From: an uncultured Collinsella sp.
GTDB lineage: Bacteria > Actinomycetota > Coriobacteriia > Coriobacteriales > Coriobacteriaceae
Assembly: GCA_958443615.1 (NCBI GenBank)
Contig: CAUCLI010000002.1
Coordinates: forward strand, 122,643 to 186,642
Length of the DNA: 64,000 nt
Direction of reading: 5' to 3'
Shown: piece by piece, positions 26,250-34,934 of the stretch
Layout: each line of letters opens with the position of its first letter
Position numbering within the stretch: the first letter of the stretch is position 1
Made by a program: the position numbers and the translations under genes
Notes under the pieces: model-generated
Told to the model about the DNA's origin: nothing
What the model saw: only the letters and a program-made list of their open reading frames with translations
Databases searched by the model: none

Positions 26250-26322
26250 AACTTCCGAGAATGTGATATTTCTCACATTTTACCCAGGATAAAATGTGAT
26301 ATTTCTCACATTCTCGGAAGTT
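26250..26322. promoter_or_regulatory. Nested perfect palindrome in the leader of the DUF4143 ATPase
   Basis: Outer arms AACTTCCGAGAATGTGA (26250-26266) and its exact complement at 26306-26322; inner arms TCACATTTTA (26273-26282) and TAAAATGTGA (26290-26299), with TATTTC between outer and inner arms on each side. Read another way it is two direct copies of TGTGATATTTCTCACA, each itself an inverted repeat. As DNA it looks like a twin operator; as RNA it would fold the whole leader just before the ribosome site. Confidence 0.85.
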
Positions 26323-26393
26323 CTCTTCTCTGACCTTGATTTTGGGACTGTCTCTAAATCAAGGCCAACCGACGCAGAATAGCCGGGTCCTTT

Positions 26394-26777
26394 CTACTCC
26401 CCTTCCAAGATCCCCTGCATCTTCTCAGCAATCCCCGCCTCCAGCTCACGGATCTCGGCCAGAGTGTCGGCGACGTCGGGGCAAAACGAGGTGACGTACT
26501 GGGTGAGGTTCTCGCGTATGCCGTCGGCATCGGCGAGCAGACTGCTCATGGTGAACTTGCTGGTGTTGTAGAAATTCACGCCTGCGGCGCGCTTGAGCGC
26601 ACTGTCGCGAAGGGCGTCGATGATGGGCTTTGATGCCGCCTCGAGCACCTTGTCCTTAGTGGGCTCGAGCACCACGTCCAAACGGCGCATAACGGTAAAG
26701 GGCAGGATGATATCGCCATACTCATGCTGCTTGAAGCTAGAGCGCAGAAGGTCGGAGCCTGGGCTGAAAGTCCTCAA
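26394..26777 (-). pseudogene. Remnant of a type I restriction-modification methylase (HsdM)
   Basis: An open frame of 127 codons, readable only from a TTG. Residues SDLLRSSFKQHEYGDIILPF and MRRLDVVLEPTK match the N-terminal helical domain of HsdM, and NFYNTSKFTMSSLL the next conserved block. After DVADTL the sequence jumps to a short C-terminal-like coiled segment (AEIRELEAGIAEKMQ) and stops. HsdM is about 500 residues with an adenine methylase core, which is absent. The usual start of the domain is also lost. No hsdS or hsdR is nearby. It is best read as an internally deleted, dead methylase gene. Confidence 0.75.
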
Positions 26778-26889
26778 ACCAGTAAGACCCGGGGCGCGCG
26801 GCCACCCTGGGTCAGATGGTCAGCCATGACTGAATGCGTGACTGCAAACGCTCGCAAATTGCGCATTGAGCGTCACACGGTCCGCGCGC

Positions 26890-27750
26890 CTACGCCTTGG
26901 GCTTCTGGAGGAGCACGGCGCCGAACGCGGTGGGGCCGCAATGGCTCGAGATCACGCCGCCGACCTTCGTCCAGGTGATCTGCTGGAAGCCGAGTTCGCG
27001 CGCGTACTCCTCCATGTCGTCGCGGAGCTCCTCGGAGAGGCCCACGGAGTACGCGAGGCCGATGCACGAGCAGTCGATATCGCCCTTCGCGATCATGTGG
27101 TCGAGAAACGCGCGGGCGCACTTGAGCATGGAACCGCGGAACTTCTTGGTGGCGACGAACTTGCCGCCGGTCACCTCGATGCACGGCTTGATCTTGAGCA
27201 GGTGGGCGCCCAAGAACGCCACGTTGGACAGACGGCCGCCCGCCTTGAGGAAGGCGAGGTCCGTGGGGACGAAACCCAAGAGCACGCGATCCATCACGCT
27301 CTCCACGAAGGCGAAGATCTCCTCGACCGTCGCCTCGGGATGGGCTTCGATGTACTTGGCCGCCTCGACGGCGATGAGCGACTGACCCACGGAGACGAAA
27401 CGGGTGTCCATCGAGTAGACGTAATCGCGTCCCTGGGCGGCGATCTTGGAGGACTGATGCGAGCAGGTCGTCACCTCGGAATAGGCGAGATGCAGAATCG
27501 TCGCGTCGGGCTGCTCGGCGTGGATGCGATCGAAGACCTCTTCGAAATCGGCAGGCGCACAACCGCTCGTCTTGGGCATCTGACCGAGCTCGTTGCAGCG
27601 CGAGTAGATCTCGAGCGGGTCGATGGAGCCGTCGTCGACGGTCTCGTCACCGATCGTCACGTGCATCGGGACGACCACGATGCCATAGCGCTCACGGAGC
27701 TCCGGCGTCACATCCGAACCGGACTCGACTACGATGACGTACTTACCCAC
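26890..27750 (-). CDS. DegV family fatty-acid-binding protein
   Basis: 286 residues, start GTG at 27750. The N-terminal VESGSDVTPEL and the threonine-containing TSGCAPADFEEVF are the standard DegV fatty-acid headgroup sites; C-terminal HCGPTAFGAVLL is the conserved HxGPG-like element in altered form. DegV/FakB proteins hold a fatty acid for phosphorylation by FakA kinase. No fakA is in the window. The GTG start has only a weak ribosome site. Alone in its transcription unit. Confidence 0.86.
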   Translation of the reverse strand: MGKYVIVVESGSDVTPELRERYGIVVVPMHVTIGDETVDDGSIDPLEIYSRCNELGQMPKTSGCAPADFEEVFDRIHAEQPDATILHLAYSEVTTCSHQSSKIAAQGRDYVYSMDTRFVSVGQSLIAVEAAKYIEAHPEATVEEIFAFVESVMDRVLLGFVPTDLAFLKAGGRLSNVAFLGAHLLKIKPCIEVTGGKFVATKKFRGSMLKCARAFLDHMIAKGDIDCSCIGLAYSVGLSEELRDDMEEYARELGFQQITWTKVGGVISSHCGPTAFGAVLLQKPKA

Positions 27751-27969
27751 AAGATCACTACCAATCTAATCGACCCTACATATGGCGAAGGCGCCGTGCG
27801 CTTGCCTGCGCTGCCGGCGCCCCCTCCCGTTCCGTGCATGAACCAGATTGTACACACCGAGACTTGATATGTAGATTAATTACCGCCAACCGGCCGTGTT
27901 TTTCCGACCAATCGACATAGGGCGGTCATCCCGAGGAGGGACGCCCGTATCGAATGGATACGCTTGTCA

Positions 27970-28995
27970 CTATTCGCAGAGCAGCTTGGCGATCTGCACC
28001 GCGTTGGTCGCCGCGCCCTTGCGGATCTGGTCGCCGCAGCACCAGAAGGTGATGCCGCGCAGGGCGTCGGGATTGGAGATGTCGCGGCGCACGCGGCCGA
28101 CCCAGATGAGGTCCTGATCGGTGGTGTCGAGCGGCATGGGCCAGCGGTCGTGGGCGGACTCGGCGCCAAGGTCGTCGACAAGCTTGACCCCGGGCGCCGC
28201 GGCGAGCGCCTCGCGTGCCTGCTCGAGCGTGATGTCGCGCTCGAACTCGAGCGTGATGCTCTCGGAGTGCGAGCGCAGGACCGGCACGCGCACGCAGGTG
28301 CAGTTCACGCGAAGCTCGGGCAGGTGCATGATCTTGCGGCCCTCGTTTTGCAGCTTCATCTCCTCGGAGGTGAACCCCTCGGACTTCTCGCCGCCGATCT
28401 GCGGGATGAGGTTGCTCGCCAACTGGGCGGCGAAGGCGGAGGGGGCGGGGATCTCCTCGCCGCGGCCCATGCAACCGATCTGCTCCTCGAGCTCGCGCAT
28501 GCCGGGAACGCCCGCGCCGGACGCGGCCTGATAGGTCGACACGATCATGCGCTTGACGCCGGCGATCTTGTGCAACGGCCAGGTGGGCACGAGGCCGATG
28601 ATGGTGGCGCAGTTGGGGTTGGCGATGATGCCCTTGTGGCTCAGGGCGTCGGCGGCGTTGATCTCGGGAACGACGAGCGGCACGTCCTCGTCGAGGCGGA
28701 AGGCGTGCGAGTTGTCCACGACCACGGCGCCGCGCTTCACCGCCTCGGGATAGAGCGCCTTCGCGACATCGTCCTCGGCGGCGCCGAGCACGATGTCCAC
28801 CCCGTCGAACGCCTCGGGCGCCGCGGCCTCGACCGTCACGGGGCCCCATGGGGTCTCGACGACCTTGCCCGCCGAGCGCGGGCTCGCCAGGAGCTTGAGC
28901 GATGCCACCGGGAACTGCTGCTCCTCCAGGCACTGGAGCATCTGGGTGCCCACGGCGCCCGTTGCACCGACGATGGCGACGACGTACTGCTTCAT
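27970..28995 (-). CDS. asd: Aspartate-semialdehyde dehydrogenase
   Basis: 341 residues from ATG 28995 (AAGGGGG upstream; the longer frame is not conserved). NADP-binding GATGAVG at the N terminus, catalytic cysteine in IIANPNCATI, and the substrate region TYQAASGAG. It reduces aspartyl phosphate to aspartate semialdehyde, the branch metabolite for threonine, methionine and lysine. It follows lysC by 90 bp on the same strand, so the two first steps of the pathway are co-transcribed. Confidence 0.95.
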   Translation of the reverse strand: MKQYVVAIVGATGAVGTQMLQCLEEQQFPVASLKLLASPRSAGKVVETPWGPVTVEAAAPEAFDGVDIVLGAAEDDVAKALYPEAVKRGAVVVDNSHAFRLDEDVPLVVPEINAADALSHKGIIANPNCATIIGLVPTWPLHKIAGVKRMIVSTYQAASGAGVPGMRELEEQIGCMGRGEEIPAPSAFAAQLASNLIPQIGGEKSEGFTSEEMKLQNEGRKIMHLPELRVNCTCVRVPVLRSHSESITLEFERDITLEQAREALAAAPGVKLVDDLGAESAHDRWPMPLDTTDQDLIWVGRVRRDISNPDALRGITFWCCGDQIRKGAATNAVQIAKLLCE

Positions 28996-29085
28996 GATTG
29001 TTCCCCCTTGCGGAAAACGGGCATGAACTCCCCCGCAAACGGAGCGCGGAGGATGGCGCATGCGTGGACGATTGGAGACGATGGA

Positions 29086-30450
29086 CTAGAGCTTGAGGGG
29101 CGCGGGTTCGAGCTCGGCGGTCGTCACGATGCCGTTCTCATCGGAGAACGCCTCGTAGATGGTCTTGATGGCGAGCTCGAAGTCGCGCTCCTCCACGCCG
29201 ACGATGATGTTGATCTCATCGCAGCCCTGCGTGATCATGCGAACGCTCACGCCCGCCTCGCCGAGCTTGCCGAACAGGTGGCCCGAGATGCCCGCACGGC
29301 CGCGCAGGTTGCGTCCGACCGTGGCGATGAGCGCCAGGTCCTCGACGACCTCGATCTCGAGCGGCTCGACCTCCTCCTGGATATCGGAGATGAGCGAGTA
29401 CAGGGAGTCCTTGACGTCCGCCGCCTGGACGACGGCGGCGAACTGGTCGACACCCGTGGGCATGTGCTCGACGGAGACGCCGTAGCGCTCGAAGACGGAC
29501 AGGGCGCGGCGCATGAAGCCGATGCGGCTCTTGGTGCGGTCGCGCGAGACGTTGATGGCGAGGAAGCCGCGCTTGCCGGCGATACCCGTGATGATGGGCT
29601 CGGAATCGCCCTCTTTGGCGGTCTCGGAGATGATCGTGCCCGGGTCCTCGGGCGCGTTGGTGTTCTTGATCACGAGCGGGATGCCGGCGTCGCGCACGGG
29701 GAAGACGGCCTCCTCGTGCAGGACGCTCGCGCCCATGTAGGAGAGCTCGCGCAGCTCCTCGTAGGTGATGCGGGGGATGGGGCGGGCGCCGGGAACGATG
29801 CGCGGATCGGCGGAGAGGAAGCCCGAGACATCCGTCCAGTTCTCATACAGGTCGGCCTCGAGGCACTGCGCCAGGATGGAACCGGAGATGTCCCCGCCGC
29901 CGCGGTCGAGCAGCTTGACCTTGCCCTCCTTGGTGGCGCCGTAGAACCCGGGCATCACGAAGCCGCCCTCGCGGGCGTTCTGTTTGACGAGCTTGGCCGT
30001 GCGCGACATGGAGAGGGTCCCGTCATGATGGAACGCCACCATGTCCGCCGCGTCGATGAAGGGGAGGTCGAGATACTCGGCCATGAGGCGGGCGGTGAAG
30101 TACTCACCGCGGCTCACGAGCTCCTCGGTGCTGTAGCCGCCGCTGCGGGCGCGCTCGGCAAAGGCGGCGAACTCCTCGCGGATGGGATAGGACAGGCCCA
30201 ACTCATCGGCGATGTCGAAGTAGCGCTGGCCGATGTCGGTCAGCAGGTCCTCGCAGGAGACGTGGTAATTCACATGCGCGTCGACGAGGTACAGCAGGTC
30301 CGTCACCTTCGTGTCTGCCTTGTGCCTGCGGCCGCACGCGCTCACCACCACGAACCGGCGCGCGGGGTCCGCGTCGATGATCTCCTTGATCTTCCTGAAA
30401 TGCTCCGCATCGGCGACGGACGAACCGCCGAACTTGGTGATCTTGATCAT
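29086..30450 (-). CDS. lysC: Aspartate kinase
   Basis: 454 residues from ATG 30450. KITKFGGSSVADAEHF is the conserved kinase N terminus and LLDRGGGDISGSILA the nucleotide site; the C-terminal third has two ACT domains (GFLAINVSRDRTKS and IATVGRNLRGRAGI), the usual seat of feedback inhibition by threonine or lysine. It phosphorylates aspartate. The ribosome site is weak (AAAGG, 12 bases upstream). The 260-bp gap to the divergent thrC must carry promoters for both; TTGCTCATGGTAAAGT near 30510-30525 on the minus strand is a possible element. Confidence 0.94.
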   Translation of the reverse strand: MIKITKFGGSSVADAEHFRKIKEIIDADPARRFVVVSACGRRHKADTKVTDLLYLVDAHVNYHVSCEDLLTDIGQRYFDIADELGLSYPIREEFAAFAERARSGGYSTEELVSRGEYFTARLMAEYLDLPFIDAADMVAFHHDGTLSMSRTAKLVKQNAREGGFVMPGFYGATKEGKVKLLDRGGGDISGSILAQCLEADLYENWTDVSGFLSADPRIVPGARPIPRITYEELRELSYMGASVLHEEAVFPVRDAGIPLVIKNTNAPEDPGTIISETAKEGDSEPIITGIAGKRGFLAINVSRDRTKSRIGFMRRALSVFERYGVSVEHMPTGVDQFAAVVQAADVKDSLYSLISDIQEEVEPLEIEVVEDLALIATVGRNLRGRAGISGHLFGKLGEAGVSVRMITQGCDEINIIVGVEERDFELAIKTIYEAFSDENGIVTTAELEPAPLKL

Positions 30451-30710
30451 GATGGGCGAATGCCTTTCCCGAAGCACGCGTATGAGAATGCGTATGGTCA
30501 CGTAGGGAGTCACTTTACCATGAGCAAGTGCCCGCCCGCGGCCCCATCCGCCTCTTTCCTAAAGAATCACCGCCTTTGTTTCCAGTTTCGAAACTACCTG
30601 TGAAGTGCCGCTGTAGAGCAGCGGAGCTGCGACGCTTTAGCCGAGTGTAGCGGCATGCTCTGCTACCATGGCAGGACACGCAACGAAACCGGCAGCGAGG
30701 AGATCCAAGC

Positions 30711-32219
30711 ATGGCAACGTACCACAGCACCCGTTCCCACGAGGCACCGCTCACCTCAAAAGAAGCCATCCGCCGCGGCATCGCACCCGACGGGGGCCTG
30801 TACGTGAGCGACGGGCTCGGCTCCTCGCACATCCCGCTCGATGGTCTCTCCGAAAAGGGCTATCTGGAATTGGCGCGCGAGGTGCTCGGCGCCCTGCTTC
30901 CCGACTACACGGCCGATGAGATCGCGGCGTGCGTCACCGAGGCGTACGAGGGGAGCTTCTCCGACGCCGAGGTCACGCCCGTGACGCGCATCGCCCCCGC
31001 CAATGCCGACGGCGTGCCCACGCACGTGCTCGAGCTGTGGCACGGGCCCACGAGCGCCTTCAAGGACGTCGCGCTCCAGATGCTGCCGCGCCTGATGGCG
31101 CGCACCGCACCCGCCGGCGAAGGCGCGGCCGAGAAGATCATGGTCGTCACCGCCACCTCGGGCGACACCGGCAAGGCCGCGCTCGCGGGCTTCGCCGACG
31201 CCCCCGGATGCGGCATCACCGTCTTCTACCCCGAAGGCAAGGTCAGCCGCGTGCAGGAGCTCCAGATGAGCACGCAGGAGGGCTCGAACGTCTCCGTCTG
31301 CGGCGTGCGCGGCAACTTCGACGACGCGCAGAGCGCCGTCAAGCGCATCTTCGCCGACCGCGACCTCGCCGACCGCCTCGCGGCCGAGGGCGTCATGCTC
31401 TCCAGCGCGAACTCCATCAACGTCGGTCGCCTGGTGCCCCAGGTCGTGTATTACTTCGCCGCCTACGCGCAGTTGCTGCGCGCGGGCGAGATCGCCTGCG
31501 GGGATGAGGTCGAGTTCTGCGTTCCCACCGGCAATTTCGGCGACATCCTCGCCGGCTATTACGCCAAGCGCATGGGCCTGCCGGTGTCCAAGCTCATCGT
31601 GGCGAGCGACGCGAACAACGTGCTCTACGACTTCCTCACCACGGGCACCTACGACCGCATGCGCCCGTTCTTCACCACCACCTCGCCGTCCATGGACATC
31701 CTCATCTCGTCCAACCTCGAGCGCATGCTCTACTTCCTCTCGGACGGCGACGCCGAGCTCGTCGCGCAGCTCATGGAAAGCCTCGCGAATGACGGATCCT
31801 ACACGCTGCCCGCCGACCTTCTCGCCAAGATCCAGGACGTGTTCTCCTGCGGCTGGGCGAGCGAGGACGAGGTCGCTCGCGCCATCAAGGCGTGCTGGGA
31901 TGAGAACGGCTATGTGATCGACCCGCACACCGCCTGCGGATACCACGTGTTGCGGCAGACGCCCGCGACGCCGGGCGCAAAGGCCCGCGTCCTGCTCTCC
32001 ACCGCGAGCCCGTACAAGTTCCCGCGCGCCGTCGCGAACGCGCTCGGCCTGTTCTGCCCGCCCGATGATTTCGCCTGCATGGAGGTCCTTTCCAAGGCGA
32101 CTGGCACCGTCGCGCCCGCACAGCTCGCCGAGTTGCGCGACAAGCCCGTCCTGCACACCGACGTCGTCGACATCGACGGTATGGCGGAGTTCGTCGAGCG
32201 CGCCGCAAGAGATGCGTAA
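30711..32219 (+). CDS. thrC: Threonine synthase
   Basis: 502 residues. PLP lysine K118 lies in HGPTSAFKDVALQ, the threonine synthase signature. VTATSGDTGKAAL binds the PLP phosphate. It converts O-phosphohomoserine to threonine, the last step of the pathway, with lysC-asd divergent upstream and thrB downstream. The leader (30600-30700) holds several CCGCT/AGCGG repeats of unclear meaning. The last four codons and the TAA are part of a REP-like palindrome, so the natural C terminus may have been rewritten by that element. Confidence 0.95.
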   Translation: MATYHSTRSHEAPLTSKEAIRRGIAPDGGLYVSDGLGSSHIPLDGLSEKGYLELAREVLGALLPDYTADEIAACVTEAYEGSFSDAEVTPVTRIAPANADGVPTHVLELWHGPTSAFKDVALQMLPRLMARTAPAGEGAAEKIMVVTATSGDTGKAALAGFADAPGCGITVFYPEGKVSRVQELQMSTQEGSNVSVCGVRGNFDDAQSAVKRIFADRDLADRLAAEGVMLSSANSINVGRLVPQVVYYFAAYAQLLRAGEIACGDEVEFCVPTGNFGDILAGYYAKRMGLPVSKLIVASDANNVLYDFLTTGTYDRMRPFFTTTSPSMDILISSNLERMLYFLSDGDAELVAQLMESLANDGSYTLPADLLAKIQDVFSCGWASEDEVARAIKACWDENGYVIDPHTACGYHVLRQTPATPGAKARVLLSTASPYKFPRAVANALGLFCPPDDFACMEVLSKATGTVAPAQLAELRDKPVLHTDVVDIDGMAEFVERAARDA

Positions 32220-32250
32220 AAGGGGGTCTGATCCCTTTTTACGCATCTCT
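32208..32250. repeat. REP-like palindrome over the thrC stop codon (possible terminator)
   Basis: AGAGATGCGTAAAA-GGG (32208-32224) pairs with CCCTTTTTACGCATCTCT (32233-32250) apart from one bulged base; the loop region contains GGTCTGATCCC. The thrC stop TAA lies inside the left arm. The TTTTT in the right arm may also end transcription. Confidence 0.75.
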
Positions 32251-32254
32251 TAGG

Positions 32255-32554
32255 CTAAGCCGCTTCTTCAGAAAGCGGGTCGGCAACGCATTTGCATGTC
32301 TCATACATGTTCCAAGGGTCTATATCGATGCAGGAAGTCTCATCGTGATTGCCGGCAACGTCCCATGCAACGGCTCCATTCATGACCGTCAACCTGCTCG
32401 AAAAAAACTCTCCGTCCGACAACTGAGCGAACACCCCGCCTTGCTTTATGAGGGGCTTAATATCCGCAAGCCGCACCGATCCGTCGGAGAAGTACGCATA
32501 GACGGTAAAGTCGTCTCCCGCGAGCACTTGCACAACACAAGGCAGATACTCCAT
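32255..32554 (-). CDS. DUF2442 domain protein
   Basis: 99 residues. The segment AYFSDGSVRLADIKPLIKQG is the DUF2442 core (a short beta-rich fold of unknown function), followed by the NGAVAWD element. It has a strong ribosome site (TAGGAGG) that overlaps the stop codon of the DUF4160 gene upstream, 10 bp away, so the two are co-translated. The pair DUF4160-DUF2442 recurs in many genomes and is often listed among possible toxin-antitoxin systems; its activity is not established. Confidence 0.83.
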   Translation of the reverse strand: MEYLPCVVQVLAGDDFTVYAYFSDGSVRLADIKPLIKQGGVFAQLSDGEFFSSRLTVMNGAVAWDVAGNHDETSCIDIDPWNMYETCKCVADPLSEEAA

Positions 32555-32564
32555 GTGGCACCTC

Positions 32565-32825
32565 CTACATCAACGGGTCAATTGGATTGAGCGGCTGTCC
32601 CGCAGCGGCCAGCTCCCAATTTTGCATAAGCTCATCTTTATGCAATTCCGCCCAAGCAAGAACGAACTTCAACTGACGATTCGGCAAGGCACCGCGCGTC
32701 ACGCAGCCGTTTAGAATATCCACGGACGCCAACCTGCCGGCATACTCGGCATGAAAATGCGGCGGATTGTGCTCGTCGTAATACATCGTTATTTTAATTC
32801 CCAGGAACAGTGCGATAACCGGCAT
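32565..32825 (-). CDS. DUF4160 domain protein
   Basis: 86 residues. The motif TMYYDEHNPPHFHAEYAG is diagnostic of DUF4160; the histidine-rich HFHAEY could bind metal or nucleic acid. It is first of a two-gene leftward unit with DUF2442. The unit sits between thrC and thrB and is oriented against them, so it looks inserted in the threonine locus. Confidence 0.87.
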   Translation of the reverse strand: MPVIALFLGIKITMYYDEHNPPHFHAEYAGRLASVDILNGCVTRGALPNRQLKFVLAWAELHKDELMQNWELAAAGQPLNPIDPLM

Positions 32826-32940
32826 GGATGCTCATTTCAACGCCATGAAAACTGGCTACATTGTACCCGCACGTTCACAACTTAAGAACAAGCCCTGATA
32901 GGATTGTGGGATGTGACTTGCCCTTGAGAAGGAGGCCCGC

Positions 32941-33822
32941 ATGATCAAGATCACCGTACCTGCGACCAGTGCCAACTTGGGCATCGGATACGACACCCTC
33001 GGCATGGCCGTGTCCCTGTACTCGCATTTCACGTTCGAACGCTCGGATGCGCTGGAGATCACGGGGTGTCCCGAGGAGTTTCAAAACGAGAAGAACCTCG
33101 TGTACGTCTCGCTCGTGGACGCCTTGCGCGAATGGGGCGAGGAGCCCTTCCCGGTGAAGATCGACATCCGCACCGACGTACCCGTCGCGCGCGGCTTGGG
33201 ATCGAGCTCGACCTGCGTGGTGGCCGGCATCATGGCCGCGGCCGCGCTCACCAGCCACACGGTCGATCGCGCCGAACTCGTGCGCATCGCCACGGCCGTG
33301 GAGGGGCACCCCGACAACGTCGCCCCCGCCATCCTCGGCGGCGCCGTATGCTCGTTCACGCCCGAGGGCGGGCTTCCCCGTTGCCTGCGCTACGAGGTGA
33401 GCGACCGCCTGCGCTTCATCACCGTTATCCCGCCGTACGAGGTGCACACGAGCGACGCGCGTAAAGTCGTGCCGCAAGAGGTCCCGCTGTCCTCCGCCGT
33501 GTGGCAGATGGGACGCATCGCCGGCATGACGCGCGGGCTTGAGACGGGCGACCTCGCGCTCATCGCAGAAGCGAATGACGACCGCCTGCAAGAGCCCTAT
33601 CGCCGCGCGCTCATCCCCGACTATGATTCCATCCGCACCACGTGCCTCGATGGCGGCGCCGGCACGCTGTGGATCTCGGGATCCGGCTCGACCCTCATGG
33701 CGGTGACCGACGACACCATCGTCGCCAAGTTCCTGCAGGTCCGCCTGAAGGAAGCCTTCCCCGCATGCGAGACGCACATCCTCACCTGCGACACGCAAGG
33801 CGCCCAGATCGAGTATCTGTAG
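32941..33822 (+). CDS. thrB: Homoserine kinase
   Basis: 293 residues, GHMP kinase family. VPATSANLGIGYDTLGMAV at the N terminus and the ATP loop PVARGLGSSSTCV are diagnostic. It phosphorylates homoserine for ThrC. A good ribosome site (GAAGGAGG) precedes the ATG. It probably has its own promoter (TTCACA at 32874, TAGGAT at 32899), since a leftward unit separates it from thrC. Homoserine dehydrogenase is not in the window. Confidence 0.94.
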   Translation: MIKITVPATSANLGIGYDTLGMAVSLYSHFTFERSDALEITGCPEEFQNEKNLVYVSLVDALREWGEEPFPVKIDIRTDVPVARGLGSSSTCVVAGIMAAAALTSHTVDRAELVRIATAVEGHPDNVAPAILGGAVCSFTPEGGLPRCLRYEVSDRLRFITVIPPYEVHTSDARKVVPQEVPLSSAVWQMGRIAGMTRGLETGDLALIAEANDDRLQEPYRRALIPDYDSIRTTCLDGGAGTLWISGSGSTLMAVTDDTIVAKFLQVRLKEAFPACETHILTCDTQGAQIEYL

Positions 33823-33881
33823 ATATCCGGGTCGGAACCGCGCGCGTCGCGACGCCCAAGCCGATGCAGACAGGAGCTGAC

Positions 33882-34796
33882 ATGCATATCAGACGCACCG
33901 CCATCATCGGCAGGGGGGCCGTCGGATTGCTCTACGGCAGCCTCATCCACCGAAACGCCGGCCCCGATTCGGTGTTCTTCGCCATGGATGACGAGCGATA
34001 TGCGCGACGGCGCGATGACCGGGTCACCGTGCAGGGCGACCCCCTCGCCATCCCCACATTTCCCATGAGCGAGGCGGAACCGGTAGACCTCGTCATCCTC
34101 GCCGTCAAAGCGACTGGGCTTCAAGACGCCATCGACAGCATGCATCCGCTCGTCGGCCCGAGGACTTGCATCCTCTCCCTGCTCAACGGCATCACCAGTG
34201 AAGAGCGCATCGCGGAGCGCTTCGGGTGGGACCGTGTCGTGATCGGCATATGCCAGGGCATGGACGCGGTCTTCCTCGAGAACACCCTCACCTTCATGCA
34301 TGCTGGCGAGATCCGCTTCGGCGCCGCCCCGCAGACGCTGCCGGGAGTCGCTGAGGCAATCCATGAATTCCTTTCTCGCGCCGGAATCGCATCGATCCTG
34401 GAATCCGACCCCATGCGCCGCATGTGGGTCAAACTCATGCTCAACGTGGGCATCAACCAGACCTGCATGGCATATGGCGGGACGTACGGTTCGGCAACCG
34501 AACCCGGGAGCGAGCAAAATCGCTGCTTCATCTCCGCCATGCGCGAGGCGCTCGCCGTCGGACGGGCCGAGGGCATCGACCTGAACGAGGACGACCTCAG
34601 CCAGATGCACGCGCTCATAGCGGGGCTCGACCCCTCCGGGATGCCCTCCATGGCGCAAGACCGGATCGCGCACAGGAGAACCGAGGTCGAGGAGTTCTCA
34701 GGCACCATCCGCCGCCTCGCTGGCGCCCACGGCTTTCTCACCCCCTGCAACGACTGGCTCTACGACCGCATCCTCGAAATCGAGGCATCCTGGTAA
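33882..34796 (+). CDS. Ketopantoate reductase-family (PanE/ApbA) oxidoreductase
   Basis: 304 residues from ATG 33882 (CAGGAGC upstream). N-terminal Rossmann loop AIIGRGAVGLLYG (GxGxxG type), ILAVKATGLQDAI and SLLNGI are the PanE nucleotide and hinge elements; the C-terminal helical domain has MRRMWVKLMLNVGINQTCMAYG, with the catalytic lysine. PanE reduces ketopantoate for pantothenate synthesis, but many paralogues reduce other 2-keto acids, so the exact substrate is open. It follows thrB by 59 bp on the same strand and may be co-transcribed. Confidence 0.85.
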   Translation: MHIRRTAIIGRGAVGLLYGSLIHRNAGPDSVFFAMDDERYARRRDDRVTVQGDPLAIPTFPMSEAEPVDLVILAVKATGLQDAIDSMHPLVGPRTCILSLLNGITSEERIAERFGWDRVVIGICQGMDAVFLENTLTFMHAGEIRFGAAPQTLPGVAEAIHEFLSRAGIASILESDPMRRMWVKLMLNVGINQTCMAYGGTYGSATEPGSEQNRCFISAMREALAVGRAEGIDLNEDDLSQMHALIAGLDPSGMPSMAQDRIAHRRTEVEEFSGTIRRLAGAHGFLTPCNDWLYDRILEIEASW

Positions 34797-34934
34797 CACT
34801 CATGCGCCCGGACGACCATCCCGGGAGGGCCGCGTCACGCGATTCCGCATGTCGCCCAATCCGCATGCCCCGCGGTCCGTATACGCAAAGCCCGAACAAA
34901 TCCGCGCTCGGCATTCCGCTCGGGCCCATGACAA

